DNA of 64,000 nt from Apostichopus japonicus (Eukaryota; Echinodermata; Holothuroidea; Aspidochirotida; Stichopodidae): contig NC_092581.1 of the NCBI RefSeq assembly GCF_037975245.1, forward strand, positions 1,066,501 through 1,130,500, given 5' to 3'. Below the pieces are notes generated by a model, which saw nothing but the letters and a program-made list of their open reading frames with translations, searched no databases and was not told where the DNA came from. The position numbers were made by a program, and so were the translations under genes. Position 1 is the stretch's first letter; each line of letters opens with the position of its first letter. This document shows positions 1 to 12,700 of the stretch, piece after piece.

Positions 1-780
1 TTAGCAATGTTCGGGGATTGGATTGAGCAATTTCCCCTGGCCGGCAATGATTCTTTAATGGTAAAAATGTTATGTAAACTTGTTTATCTGCGTGGCTTAT
101 TATTCTGTGTTACTCAATACGAGACCGATCGATCAACATACCTGCTGCCCAATGACTTCCTTCCTCTTCCATTAAGTTTCATATCGGCAGTTTGAACGAT
201 TATCTTGTGATTATAACGCATGAAATCAACTTAACTCTAAATGTATCTTCCAGATAACAAATTAGGTCAGGTTTAAATACACAACTTGCTCATGTTATGT
301 ACATGCATAAAAATCATGTGTATGGGAAAAAAAAGTACCGAACGGAAAAAAAGTTTTGGAAATCGACAAAGCATCCTTAGGCTCACATTTTATGGCGTAT
401 CTTAAACGTTTAATCTTAACTTTGAATGGATGATGTCATGCATTAATGATGAACCCTAACATTTGTTTAGGTCAGCAGTTTCATCAAACCAGAAATGATC
501 AAATGAATAAATGAACAGAAAGTTGTCTTCTGTTACTTTCTGTCATTTTACAGATAATTTACAATTCAGTCGAACAAAAATCTGAATTTTTTCAAACACT
601 TTTTGGTGACTTTTGCGATATCAATGGACCACAAAGGGTTAAGGTTTAACCCAATCCAACTCAATGGATTATTGTAGATAAGAAACAACAACATTCTAGT
701 TCCCTCTGACAAGACTGCCAATTAATGTGAACCCCTTGGCGGCCTGCAGATTGCTCAAACATGGTCATAGAGAGAATAGT

Positions 781-795
781 ATATATTGATATATG

Positions 796-857
<62 letters not shown>

Positions 858-1139
858 TAAATGCCTTGGTAAGTACAGCTGTTACTCGGAGTTTCACGCC
901 CTTAGGGTGGCGATCGTCAGACAACTGAACAAATACTCGCTGAGCGGATATATTCTATGGGGAACACGAACCCTATTTCTTACGTGCACGGTTCATTGGT
1001 TTGAGCCTATTGTGGCGACACTTGGAGATGAAATCAGATCTCTTATGAGTAAATGCGGGTTTTTGCACAGGAGGATACAAAGCTTTTCATCAATACAGAG
1101 GTTACATTGACCGGATCTACGCATGCTGGTATTGGAATG

Positions 1140-1177
<38 letters not shown>

Positions 1178-1222
1178 CATATATACATACATATATATAT
1201 GATATATATACATATATAAATG
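781..1222. repeat. Two (TA)n microsatellites
   Basis: TA-repeat tracts run at 781-856 and 1141-1220. The YIYIYI-type open frames across them are artefacts of the dinucleotide repeat. Confidence 0.95.
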
Positions 1223-3560
1223 CCCATTGAATGTATACAGAGAGCTTTAGAGTGAAAACTAAAGCAGGAAAACGAAACCAGAGAAAGGATACAGAAGCAC
1301 ACTGCATCAAAACTACTTCCTTCTTTCTGTAAACCAAACAGCTTTAATATTTCCAGTAACAGGTAGATTAGGCTCCCTGAATTATTTGTTAAATGTAAAA
1401 ACTTCCTCTTGCACATTTAAACTGTATTATCAGCATTGAAATTTGTAGAGTCTAATCACAATATTAAACTGATTGATTACTTCAATCTTCATTTTACTTA
1501 CAAAGCCATTATGACGGTCTTAACAAACTTCTTCTCTGGTATGAAAGTATCAAACATCCATTAAAGGGTGTGAAGACTTGCGCAAAAAGAAACGTCTAAT
1601 GCAAGTAATTTGACCTAGTTTCGAGTGAGGTGTTACAGAAGTGTTAAACACCACCATCGACCCCAGAAAATACACACACAGCTTGCTACCGTCGGTAATT
1701 AGACACTAGTGTACAGTCAGTACATACAGCTGCGGTCAATACCCATAACACAGTATACAACGATACAGCAATAGACATCTCAGGTCCAGATAAAGATAAC
1801 AAGGTATCACGTTTCATTACTGTCTGCATTTTATAGCGACACAAACAAAACGTCACTTGCAAGCAACAGAAAGTTAACTTTTTCAGATTGCCGCACGCGG
1901 TTTGGGGCGAGTCTTCAATGCCTTTAAATTATCACGGTCATGACAACACACTTTATTTTGGCCCAAAATTTTGAGGGATAGAACGAATGAAAAATTCAAA
2001 TGTCATACTGCCTCTGCTTATTAGGTTCCTTCTTCAAAACAATATATCAAACCTATGTGGTCAAACTAACTAATGGAAACAAAACAAAAATTACCCCCTC
2101 ACTGAAGTTTTGCCACTATACTATGTGGAAACCGTCATATAAAAATATTATATAACAGTAATATATAATAATATAATAATATATAGCAGATGAGGAGAGT
2201 AAAAAAAAATCCTAAAGATGCAGCTTTTAAAACACATGTGTGATCATTGAGTTTTATTTCTTCTAAAAAAAGTTCCTTCCACATTCTTTTTCTTACGTGA
2301 ATATTTCATTTATCATTTTTCAACCGAAATTTGAGAGTTCACAAACCTTCTGGTATGGTCTTGATTTTTCTGATACAGCAGAACTTGAAAAAACTTATCG
2401 TTATGAAGTCAAGAATGGATAAAGACAAACCTGGGTTCAAAGTGTGGTAAGAACAGCAACTAGAAATGAATTTATATTAGTGCTAACTGAAGCAGATTTA
2501 TAGCCAAGTTGTGACATACAATATGTTTTCCAAGAAGAATGGTAGCATATTAACTAGTATTTTATGATATCTCAGCAAGGTCTGATATTTGGCCAACATG
2601 AAAGTAATGTAAGTGGTAATCGGGCGAAATTGTTGTGACTCAGGAACAACTTTCTTAGAATAACAGAGTCTACTCAGCAAAATGGTTTACTATTACATTT
2701 AGCCTTGATTATATTCTTGTTTAAACACATTTTATCCAACATATACTATAGGTGTGTATGCGTGTATATACATGTGTACTATACCAGAGAACGAGAGATA
2801 TATACCGTACGTAGGAATATGTGATTTAACAACAAGCTTCAGGATATGACTCCATGCGACAATTCATGAATAAACATGTGGTTTTGCCTTTTGGAATGGA
2901 TACTCTTAAAGCTCTTTGTTTTCCAGGAAAATAGGATGTTTAGACTCAGTCTATCTGATTATTTGACTTTCTGAATTTTGTCTACTCTGTGTAGTAGCTG
3001 GTGTTAGAAGTTACATACAGGTCTAAACATGGTGCGGTATTTACATGAAGAAGGACACAGACACAAAAATTTAAAGAAATCCACAGCATGGATAATAAAC
3101 ACAAGTTACATTACAATATCAATGGGTGGTTTAGATTAAACATTGACTTGTACATTGACTAGGAGGAACCTATGTTTTGAACCTTTTTATTCTCAATGGA
3201 AGCCTTCTGAGGGCAGCAGGCTCATTGTGAAGAAATCTGGCAGGTTGTTCTCCAACAAACATATCATTCCCCCCCCCCCCCCCCCAGATCTTCTTGTCTA
3301 ACTGTGGTGAATCAGTGAGTAAATTTGCTGTATTATTAAAACCTGACATGCAGGCAAACTCAAATAGTGACATAAAACAATGCATATTACCTGCAATATT
3401 GATTCTATATCGGAGATAGAAGACATTAACAAAAATTGTTGATATGTATTGTCTACACTGACACCTCTTAATCAGAATAATATTATTTCACTGCAAAAAA
3501 AGGAATCGCCCAATCGCAAGAAAAAGTTCAGACATAGGAACAATGTGTCACTAAGTATAC
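1223..3560. other. Non-coding stretch, no gene recognised
   Basis: I searched the minus strand for the missing C-terminal TEX11 exons and found none I could support. A C-run lies at 3271-3286. Positions 1-780 are likewise without a recognisable gene; a 62-codon frame at 7-195 on the plus strand has no family signature. Confidence 0.5.
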
Positions 3561-3626
3561 CACTCACCTGCATCTGGTAACGTTCATGCATATCACTCAC
3601 CTGCATCTGGTTATGTTCATAGGTAT
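3561..3626. repeat. 33-bp direct duplication over the TEX11 exon-26 donor
   Basis: CACTCACCTGCATCTGGT occurs at 3561 and 3594. On the minus strand this is ACCAGATGCAG followed by GTGAGTG, twice. Use of the distal donor would include an in-frame TGA straight after the first one. Confidence 0.9.
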
Positions 3627-3709
3627 GGTTTCTTTGTGTCTTATCAGAGCTACTGTCAGGAACCTCTCACTGAGGGCTTTGTATTGGCATGGTGGCTCCA
3701 TCGCCAAAG
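3601..3709 (-). CDS. TEX11: TEX11 coding exon 26, last one recognised
   Basis: This 109-bp exon encodes LAMEPPCQYKALSERFL and TVALIRHKETIPMNITRC. It aligns with [35 protein letters not shown]. The intron before it is 3.8 kb and holds a decayed LINE. A second copy of the donor end lies 33 bp further on. Later exons were not recognised at 1-3560. Confidence 0.87.
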
Positions 3710-6700
3710 CTTTGAATTATAACAAAGAGATGAATGATATTTTCTAAATATTTTCATATTTTGTGTGCTAAATATTTCATCATTGCTAATGTATTTCCAA
3801 TGTCAATCTATGTTCTACCCCAGAAAGTTCACTTTTTGGAGGCCAAAGATAAATTAATTGGTAACATTCACAACATAACGCAGCTCTAGTGAGTAGCATA
3901 GTATACTCGTTTCATAAACAAACCTGAAAGCTAAGATACAGCATCTTCTCTTGTATACAACTGTTTACACCTATCTGTTAGAGCATTATTTTTCATGTCC
4001 TGTTCATAAATGTTAACATTTTCATGTACTCTATGGCATTATATAGACCCCATGAAGCTCTGGGCTAAACTCTTTGATCACCAGTACTTAGTATTGTCAA
4101 TGTGGTGATATTTCAAAGTATCTTGGTGTTATCTGACCCTCCATGCACTTATTAATATTCATGAAGGTTTTCACAATGTGACCCCTGGTGACTCCAAATG
4201 ACCTTTGACCTCCACAAAAAACAACAGGCTTCTTGTACAAATATGAAATTGGTCCAACGTTCCCTTTTTATCGTGCTTACAATCTGGGCGTCACAAACGC
4301 ACGCACACATACACCATCATGAATGGAAAGGTTACCATTATCAACGAAACCCAAAAGTGGTCTCCAACAACTGTTGGTTGGGAAGCTAATAGAACTAGGG
4401 CTTTCATATCTAGTCTATGATACTTCCCGTTATTGCTAAAATTCCCATCACTCTTTCAAAAGACAATCCTCACACCTAAAAATAAATGCAGATATGAAAA
4501 GCAACTGAAAAATATAGATATTTCATATCACTTTCATATATTCTTCGGTTGCAGATGTTAGCCATAACAGATTGAAAACATATAATGAGAAAGCCTTTCT
4601 CATATCGATACTTTTTGATACAACATTCCGCAAAAACATTTGAAGTCTTAATTGCTCAATGGAACAAATACTTTGTAAACACTCATCAGTATTCTGCAGG
4701 AAGGTGGCTGACATACAATACTGGCCAAACATTTAACCAAGTATTTTCAAATCTGGATTAATGGATTAATACACATGAAATTTTTAAATATTTATAATTA
4801 CTAAGTTTAATGAACTCGAAAGGACTGGCTGGCTTTGTTCAATTAGAAATAGCCCAAATTAAGTGGTCTGATCTTACATGAACCGTCGTATTCAGTATTT
4901 AACAACAAGCCTCCTTTTGTTAAGATCATCATCATGGCAATCAAATCGAGCTCACATAGGTGCATAAAAGTAAGATTTGCCTCCCTAGTGACAGCCAAAA
5001 CAGAGAGGAATGATTTACAACAAGCAGCCTACGGAAAATAACATTTGATGTTGATTTTGGTATCCACTTGAGATCGCCTAGCTTTCGTTATCACTTTTAT
5101 CATCGGAGGAGACCACACAAAACACGGAAACACTACCTCGTTAATTGACCTCAATTGATAGTGTCAATCCACTAATTGGGTAGTTTGTGGTTCAGCTATC
5201 AGATTAAAAAAAAAAAAACAATTGCAAAATTTTCAAATCAAATAATTTAACAAAAAACAAAGAGTCGTGATAGTTTCCTTTCCAACAGTTTCTTTCTTTT
5301 GTAAATGGTCGAGTGACGTCATGAAAACAGAGCTCAAATTAATTGACCTTCAAAATATCTCCTCTTATTGACGACAATGATACCCTGCCCCTTTATTCAA
5401 TTTGCTCTAGGTGCCATCATAAACGATCACGATAATTAATCTTCCACTTAGTGACTGGACCTCTGAGAATGTGTGAATAATAATAAGAATAGTAATAACT
5501 TTCTGCTTTTTGTCATTACTGTTTCAAATTTCAATTAATTTTTGTCCAGTATAAATATAAAAACTATCTCTAAACAGGAATAATAAAATACAATGCTAAA
5601 CAATATATACAAAATATTAGTTCATACAAAATATATAACAATTCATCTAAGTTTTTTGAGTGAATAAAAATTGCAGTTCTTACAAGGAATTCTTAAACCA
5701 CTATAAGTATGTTGTACTTTGGCAGAGTATTAAGATTTTTTAGCTTTCTGATTGATTGCACAGACTCCTACAGGAGGCATGCATAGAGTGATTCTGATCA
5801 TCAGCTCTAGCAGAGACATTCACGGTTTCCTTCATACAGTATATTGGTAATATAAGTGAAGAATCTTTGACATATACTTTAAAAACTTTACAATTCTATC
5901 ATCTTTTTGCAAAATAAAATGATACCAGACTGGCACTGCATAAATGAGATGTGGGATAATGACAGATTTTAAAACACTTTCACTAGCATCCTTATTAAAA
6001 AGTGATGCAATATCTTCTAAACCAGAGATAATATTATATACTTTGCTCATAACATCTGATATGTGAGAGGACAAGGTCAGTCTGTCATCTAAACACATAA
6101 CCCTAAATAGTTGGTTTGAAGTGCGTTCGACATCGGACCCTCTTTTAGTCACACTCTGTAAGTCAGATGATAGCAGGCCTTCCTGTTCCTATTTATCTTT
6201 GTAAACCATATTTCCTTTGATTTCTTGGGATTGAGTAATGAATTCATCTCAAAATTTTACTTGACAGTGAAGAATCATCAGCATGTTTTATGACCGAAAT
6301 AAATTCATTTGACTTGATTTCATCTGTGTATATTGAAAATAGCATAGCAGATAGCGGAACTTCTGGCACACCAACTTTTATTTTTGAAATTTCCGAAAAC
6401 CCCTCGTCCAGATCTACTTGGCTTGTCCATATAGAAATTGCTCAAGCCAGCCAATTAGCCAAGGCTCATAATTGATTTTGCGTTAATGTGTTGAAAGCAT
6501 CAGAAATATCAGGGAAAAGTATTTTTGGTGTAGTTGTTTCCTTACTATTCAAACAATATCATGGATTTTTACAAGCAGAGTATCAATACAGGATACAAAT
6601 TTTTTATAAGCAAATTGCATTTTTTCTCCAGTTTGATCTACATAATCCATAAACTGAGGGAGTATAATCTTTTGCAAACTGCTAAATGCTATACTGGCTA

Positions 6701-9700
6701 GATCAATAGGTCTGAAATTGTTCCCACATTTAGGAACCCTCACTTTCGGGAAAGGTACTGTTAGACTATTTTTCCATAAACAAGGTATTTCACTTCTTAA
6801 AATACTTTCTTGAAAAATGTATATTAACACCGGTGCTAATTCATTAGGAAAATATTTAGAAATCCACCAGAACCACACGTAGTAACACCCAAGTTCCTAA
6901 CTTCAAACAGCCAACCACGTACTAGAATCTGTCAGCATCCTGATAGACGCAATTGTGCTAAGAAGGCTTTTCTTATTTTTATTGAGGGACAAAGAAATTA
7001 GGACAATGCATTTAACTTATTGTAAATTAATAGGGACTGTTCTTGAAAAAATGAACCTGTTTTCTGTCTGATATGAATTGAGTCTTTAATGTCTACTGCA
7101 TATTAAGCTTAGCCTACTAACTTTCATTCTCAAATTAAACAAAAAGACAGATTACTATGAGGGCGCTAAACCAGAACTCCATCACCTACCAGTAACCTTT
7201 CATCTCCAATGCTTTCGCTAATAACAACAAAATGTTTGTTCACTGATCTGATTAAGTTAATATACAGCTTCTCAAACACTGCAAGTATAGTCAAGGAATG
7301 TGATAATATACTAAGGCAAGGGAAAAGAGTAGGGTTGGAGGAGAGCCAGTATGGGAAGGGGAAAGGGTTTTCACAAAATTGAAAAATCATTTCTGAGTCG
7401 AACTTTCCTGTGAATAAAAGTTACATATAATGATCGAGATACTCAGAAAGGTACAGCAAGAAGAATGATATCAATTTGCTCCTAAATTAATTAAGTTAAT
7501 TACCTGCTAGCGTTTCAATTGTTTTTAGGTCAATTGTTGGATTAGATGTGACCTGTTTCGCAAATAACTCCATCTCTGTGGTTCGACCCAGCTTCCCGAG
7601 TGCTTCAAACTCACTGAGATTCAGCAACACCATTGCCCTATCTGCAGAACAGAAAGTAGAGTACCATTATCAATGGAACAAAGGTTTAAGGACATGAATT
7701 GCAGCAACATGGTTAGAAAATACAAATCATATAGTTTTGTCTTTGCATGTTTTGCAGTAAATTGTAACTGAGAGAGATTGATTGGGTAAGCATTACTATT
7801 AAGTTAACATACTAAGTGTTAAATAACAGCAGGCATGTGGCTGGCAGCTAAATGCTGTTGGAATTATTAATAAGTGGAATATAAATGTAATATATGATAG
7901 GTAACAAGATGACGTATTTACCAGAGTTACTGCTTGATTCAGTCACAGACAGCTGACTATAAACCTCACGACAGGCCTTCACAAGCTGGAGAACTTGCTC
8001 CAAGAGCACTGCCTAGAATAAATGAATACATGAATAAATGAATACATCCATAAATGCATTCACATACATTAAAGGTACTTTGTCTTGCCCTATATTTAAT
8101 ACCTAGAAATATTGCTTTCCAAAAGTTTCCCTGCCCATGCATTTACCTCCAATACCTCCCCCCCTCCCCCTATTATCTGAGATATTAGTTGACAAAATGT
8201 TTTGATGGGTAATTCAAACCTTTTCTTGCAGGTCTAGAGTATCCCTGGCAGTCTGTAACAATGCAGCTGCAGCCATTACAAGACAGGTCTTCTGTCTCCC
8301 CAAGCTGGCTGCATCCTGCTCTTGAAGGCTACAAAACTGTAACAAAATAGAAACAAGACTCATGTAAGAATTTAACTTCCATGAGCAAAATAGTGATGTT
8401 TAAGTTTAGAATTATCAACTAAATGCCAAATGAATTCCTAAGGGTTGTTAAACATGAATACTTAAATATCTATAATTAAATATTGTTGAAACACAAACCC
8501 ACATGAACAAATATTAATGAATTTCTTATAATGAAACATTTTAAGAAAACATTTTTACTCTATGTATATCACAAAACATACGTACTGACCTCTGCACAAA
8601 GACTGAAGAACTTGTGTGATAGTTCACAATTCTCAGAGTTTTCAAGTGCCATATTCCAAGCTGTAGGGACAAATGGGAAGTTTTAAGAGGACGGTAAGGA
8701 ACTTTAAATGTATCTTCTTCTGTCTACGATGCTTTTCTTATTACATGTAAACATTTTTGATGCTCTTAACCCAAACTGTTGTGATAAAAAAGGGCAGGGG
8801 TTGGGTATAATTTGCCTAAATCATGAGGGATATATACCAATAAGGAGTTCTTTTAATTTTCTCTCAGGGCCTTTTTGCAAAGTTCTTAGAGGGTGATGAC
8901 TGAAACTACATCAATTAACTCCTTTACCATTGTCCCTCTCTCAGACCCATTTTCATTTTAATATGTTGGTCAGCTAATATTGAATATTTAAATTGTGCAA
9001 CAATCCTTCACCAATTTCTTACAGCAATTCTGGTCGATCCAGGCGACCGAGATGAATAAGATACTATGCTTTATGGAACTCCTCCAGAAAACTGTTAAGA
9101 ACATTGTTACAAATAAAACTCTACATTATCCGAAGAAAGTCACATAATTGCTAGACAATCTGAGCCATTTTTTTAATATTAATTCTGACATTTCTTGGTC
9201 ATTTTTTTGTATTTAATTCCTGTATAACATTCTATAGTGTTTGAGGTAAAGGACTAAATAGTTGTAGGCAACCTTAAAATTTTGATGTTTCTTTAACATG
9301 GAGGACTGTAGACAAAGATCGAGTGCAAATATTTGGTATAATTTATAGGCTTTGTTACATAACTAACTAAAATATTACGTCAGGCATGTCCTTAAATGGA
9401 GAGATTCTACGAAAACATGTTTTTCATTTCATCATGCTAAGATGTGAACACCACTACTCCATTTTGAATTAAACACAAATGCGAACACCCAGACACGCCC
9501 TCCATGGGGATTTAGGAAAAGACACCACAGACAGACCGACAGACTTACTCAAACACACAACTTATAAATCATCTACTAACCAATCTTCATAAACCAGTTG
9601 CAGGTTTCTTCTTTCTTAAGGGTAGGGCTTTCTGCATCAGGTAGTATAATATCCGTCAGTAAATTGCATGCTGTTATTAAGGATAAAACAAAGAGGTGTC

Positions 9701-12700
9701 AGTAATACTCATTAATTGTACATTTCATAATGAGTAGGATAAACATCATGATAGCCATCCAGTAGGCCGCAACATAACACCAGCTTCTTTTAGGACTGAT
9801 TTCAAATCTAAACTCAAAATGCAAACTATATAGGTAAATGTCGCCTAAAAAAATCACTTCTTTTCAAAGAATTAACAACGTTTTTAAGGAGGAGAGAGGG
9901 CAATACAATCAATATGTTATGATTAATTTGCTTTCTTACTAACTCTGTCCTAACTGCTTTACTTTGAAACTGTAATACTTTCAATGTATGATGCAAATTG
10001 TTTGAACTATATCACTCAGAATCGAAATCTTTGTAACATATGCTGTAAACAGTGGGTTAGATACGAGAGAATATAAGGGGAGGGGGTCTACGACAGCATC
10101 ATTGCAATCACCTGTTGTATTCCTTAGATGAGGCTTTCCTTACTTTAAAATGAACATCAACAATGTATTCTCTTTCAGCTTGCCAAAGTAACAAATATCT
10201 CTTATAAGATATATCTTTAGGTAAATGCTGCAAGTCACATAACTTCAATCTACAGTAACTACCGTCACCATACAAAAAAAGGTAACTACCTTCACCATCA
10301 AAAAGATTGGTAACTACTAAAAGAATTGGAGACTCAACAAAAGTAAAATGAAAACTCAAAGTAAACATAACAAAAATGCCAACCACTGAACAAAAGCTGA
10401 ACTAATATGTGAGATAAATGCTTTATCAGAAGAAAAGTTGAAATTTCAATCAGACTGGAACAACAAAAGAGTCCAAAATTCATACTCTGTATGAGTAAGA
10501 ATATTTGCAAATAATATCTGGTCATTAACAATAAAACATGGAGATAATCTTTAAGCCAAAAGCAATAAACTCCTGCTATAAAACTGTTAGTCCTCCAAGG
10601 AAAAAATTCATTTTGAAAATATCAAGTGAAGAACAAATATTTTTTGAACACAAAATATCAGAACCTGGCACGCTCCAATAGAGAATGGTCAACAAGAAAC
10701 TAAAACAGTAAACCTCAATAGTTATATACCTGACTTCAAGTATGTAAAAACTTTCTGAGCATCGGCTCTATAAACAAATGTAATTGAGAGAAACACCATG
10801 TATATGTAAGAGAATGAACTTGGTGTTTTAGAAAGTGTAAGATTACAACATGAAGATAATAAAGAGACTACATTACACATGTAAAACAATACAGTGATTC
10901 TCTACTGAGAATTTGTTAACGTACTGCTAAAGGCATAACAGTCATAACCATGTTGACAATATGTTAAATAGTTATAGGGACATTTAATGCTAATGGTAGG
11001 GACAACGTTTCCCATGGAAGGGACCTTATTGTTTATGGTAGGGACAATGTTACCCATAGAAGGGACATTATTGTGAATGGTAGGGACAAAGTTACCCATG
11101 GAAGGGACAATGTTGCTAATGGTAGGGACAATTTTACCCATGGAAGGGACATTATTGCTGATGGTAGGGACGATGTTACCCATGGAAGGGACAATGTTGC
11201 TAATGGTAGAGACAATGTTACCCATGGGTGGAACATTATTGTTAATGGTAGGGACATTGTTACCTGTGGAACGGACAATGTTGCTAATGAAACAGATAAT
11301 ATTGCTAATGGTAAGGACAATGTTACCCGTGGATGGAACATTAATGCTAATGGTAGGGACAATGTTTCCCATGGATGGGACATTCTTGCTAATGGTAGGG
11401 ACAATGTTACCCATGGGAGGGACGATGTTGCTAATGGTAAGGACACTGTTGCAGTTATGGTAAGGATAGTACTGGTAGTGGTGGCGGCAATGCAGTTGGT
11501 GTGGTAGGGACAAACCTGACTACTTTAAAGTGCTCTGCAAATTAGTCCCGGGTCCAAACAATTTACAAATATGACTTAAAACATAAAGAACGTGTCAAAG
11601 ATATAGATGGAGGCTGCAGATTGAAGTATATTTTTAGATGATTCAGTATTTACATCTTCTAATCACCATTCCCATAAATAGTCACATAGCAGACCAATGA
11701 AATAACAACCATGGTTATTTGCTGTAATTTAAATAAATTATGTCATAAAACTACATAAACACCAGGTTATTTAGCAGTAAGTTAAAGTTTCTTTAAAATT
11801 ATATTGCTAATTCAATTTTTATTAAATGGCACTGCTACTTCTTCATGAGATGAATTGACATTATTTAATCATTCTGGCAGATTCTAGTCTACACTGGAAC
11901 GCCTGGGTATACGTGACGTTAATAACAGACCTCAATCAATTAATTAATCAATCAATCAATTATTAATTAAAGGTGGATCAAGTAGACTTACCCTTCCATC
12001 CCTTCTTCTTTCTTTGCTGTACATCGGAGACGAATCAAGCATCTACATGAAGTAAAAAAACACATCCATAATTTATTTCATTTGTTACATTTTGCTATAA
12101 AGAAATTTAAACTAATAAATCATAAAATAATGCTTATCAAGTTAAATGCTAACTTGATCATTACTGTGATATTAAGATGCTTTGAAGTATGAAGATAAGC
12201 GAAAACATCAACTCGGGCTACATTAGTAAATGTTCCTATACAAATAAATGGATATAAAAATCATCTATATTGTCTTCTATGCCATATACCAGTTATCATC
12301 AATCTTATTTCTTGCTCCATTATAGCCATTTTGGATCAATAATAAATGATAAATATAAATATGTTTTTAGAATTGGGAAAGTGAAATAGAAAGCTTTCCA
12401 ACTGTTTGTACATGTGATTATCATGTATATGTTGATAGAAACTTCAACCCCATGCTGTGAGGCACTTATCTAGTAAGAAGGTTGTTCACCCTTGTACCCC
12501 CTCCCCTCCCCACCCTCTCCTTTATTGTACACACCACTTACCTGTAAGTGGTGATCAGCTGCTTTTCATCTCTGGAATGTTCTGTAAGCTTCTCAAGAGC
12601 TTCAATAGCTATCTCCTGGTTGGTATGCTACTTGTGAGAGTTGAGAAACCAGATAAGTTAGTAGAAACCATTTTAACTTGTCCTCTGATCCTACCCCTTG

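Noticed and set aside
661-1416. Frames rich in YIYIYI near 0.8-1.4 kb, also at 44.1 and 45.5 kb
   Set aside because: Translations of (TA)n microsatellites.
4198-4732. Short frames on both strands near 4.2-4.7 kb as possible TEX11 C-terminal exons
   Set aside because: No alignment to the TEX11 C-terminus and no fitting splice phase.
7166-7390. Minus-strand frame ending ESIGDERLLVGDGVLV as the exon after 7504
   Set aside because: The exon at 3601-3709 fits the phase and family alignment directly; this frame matches nothing.
10902-11513. 203-codon minus-strand frame of PSMGNIVPTISN repeats
   Set aside because: Minisatellite translation, open in several frames on both strands, within a TEX11 intron.
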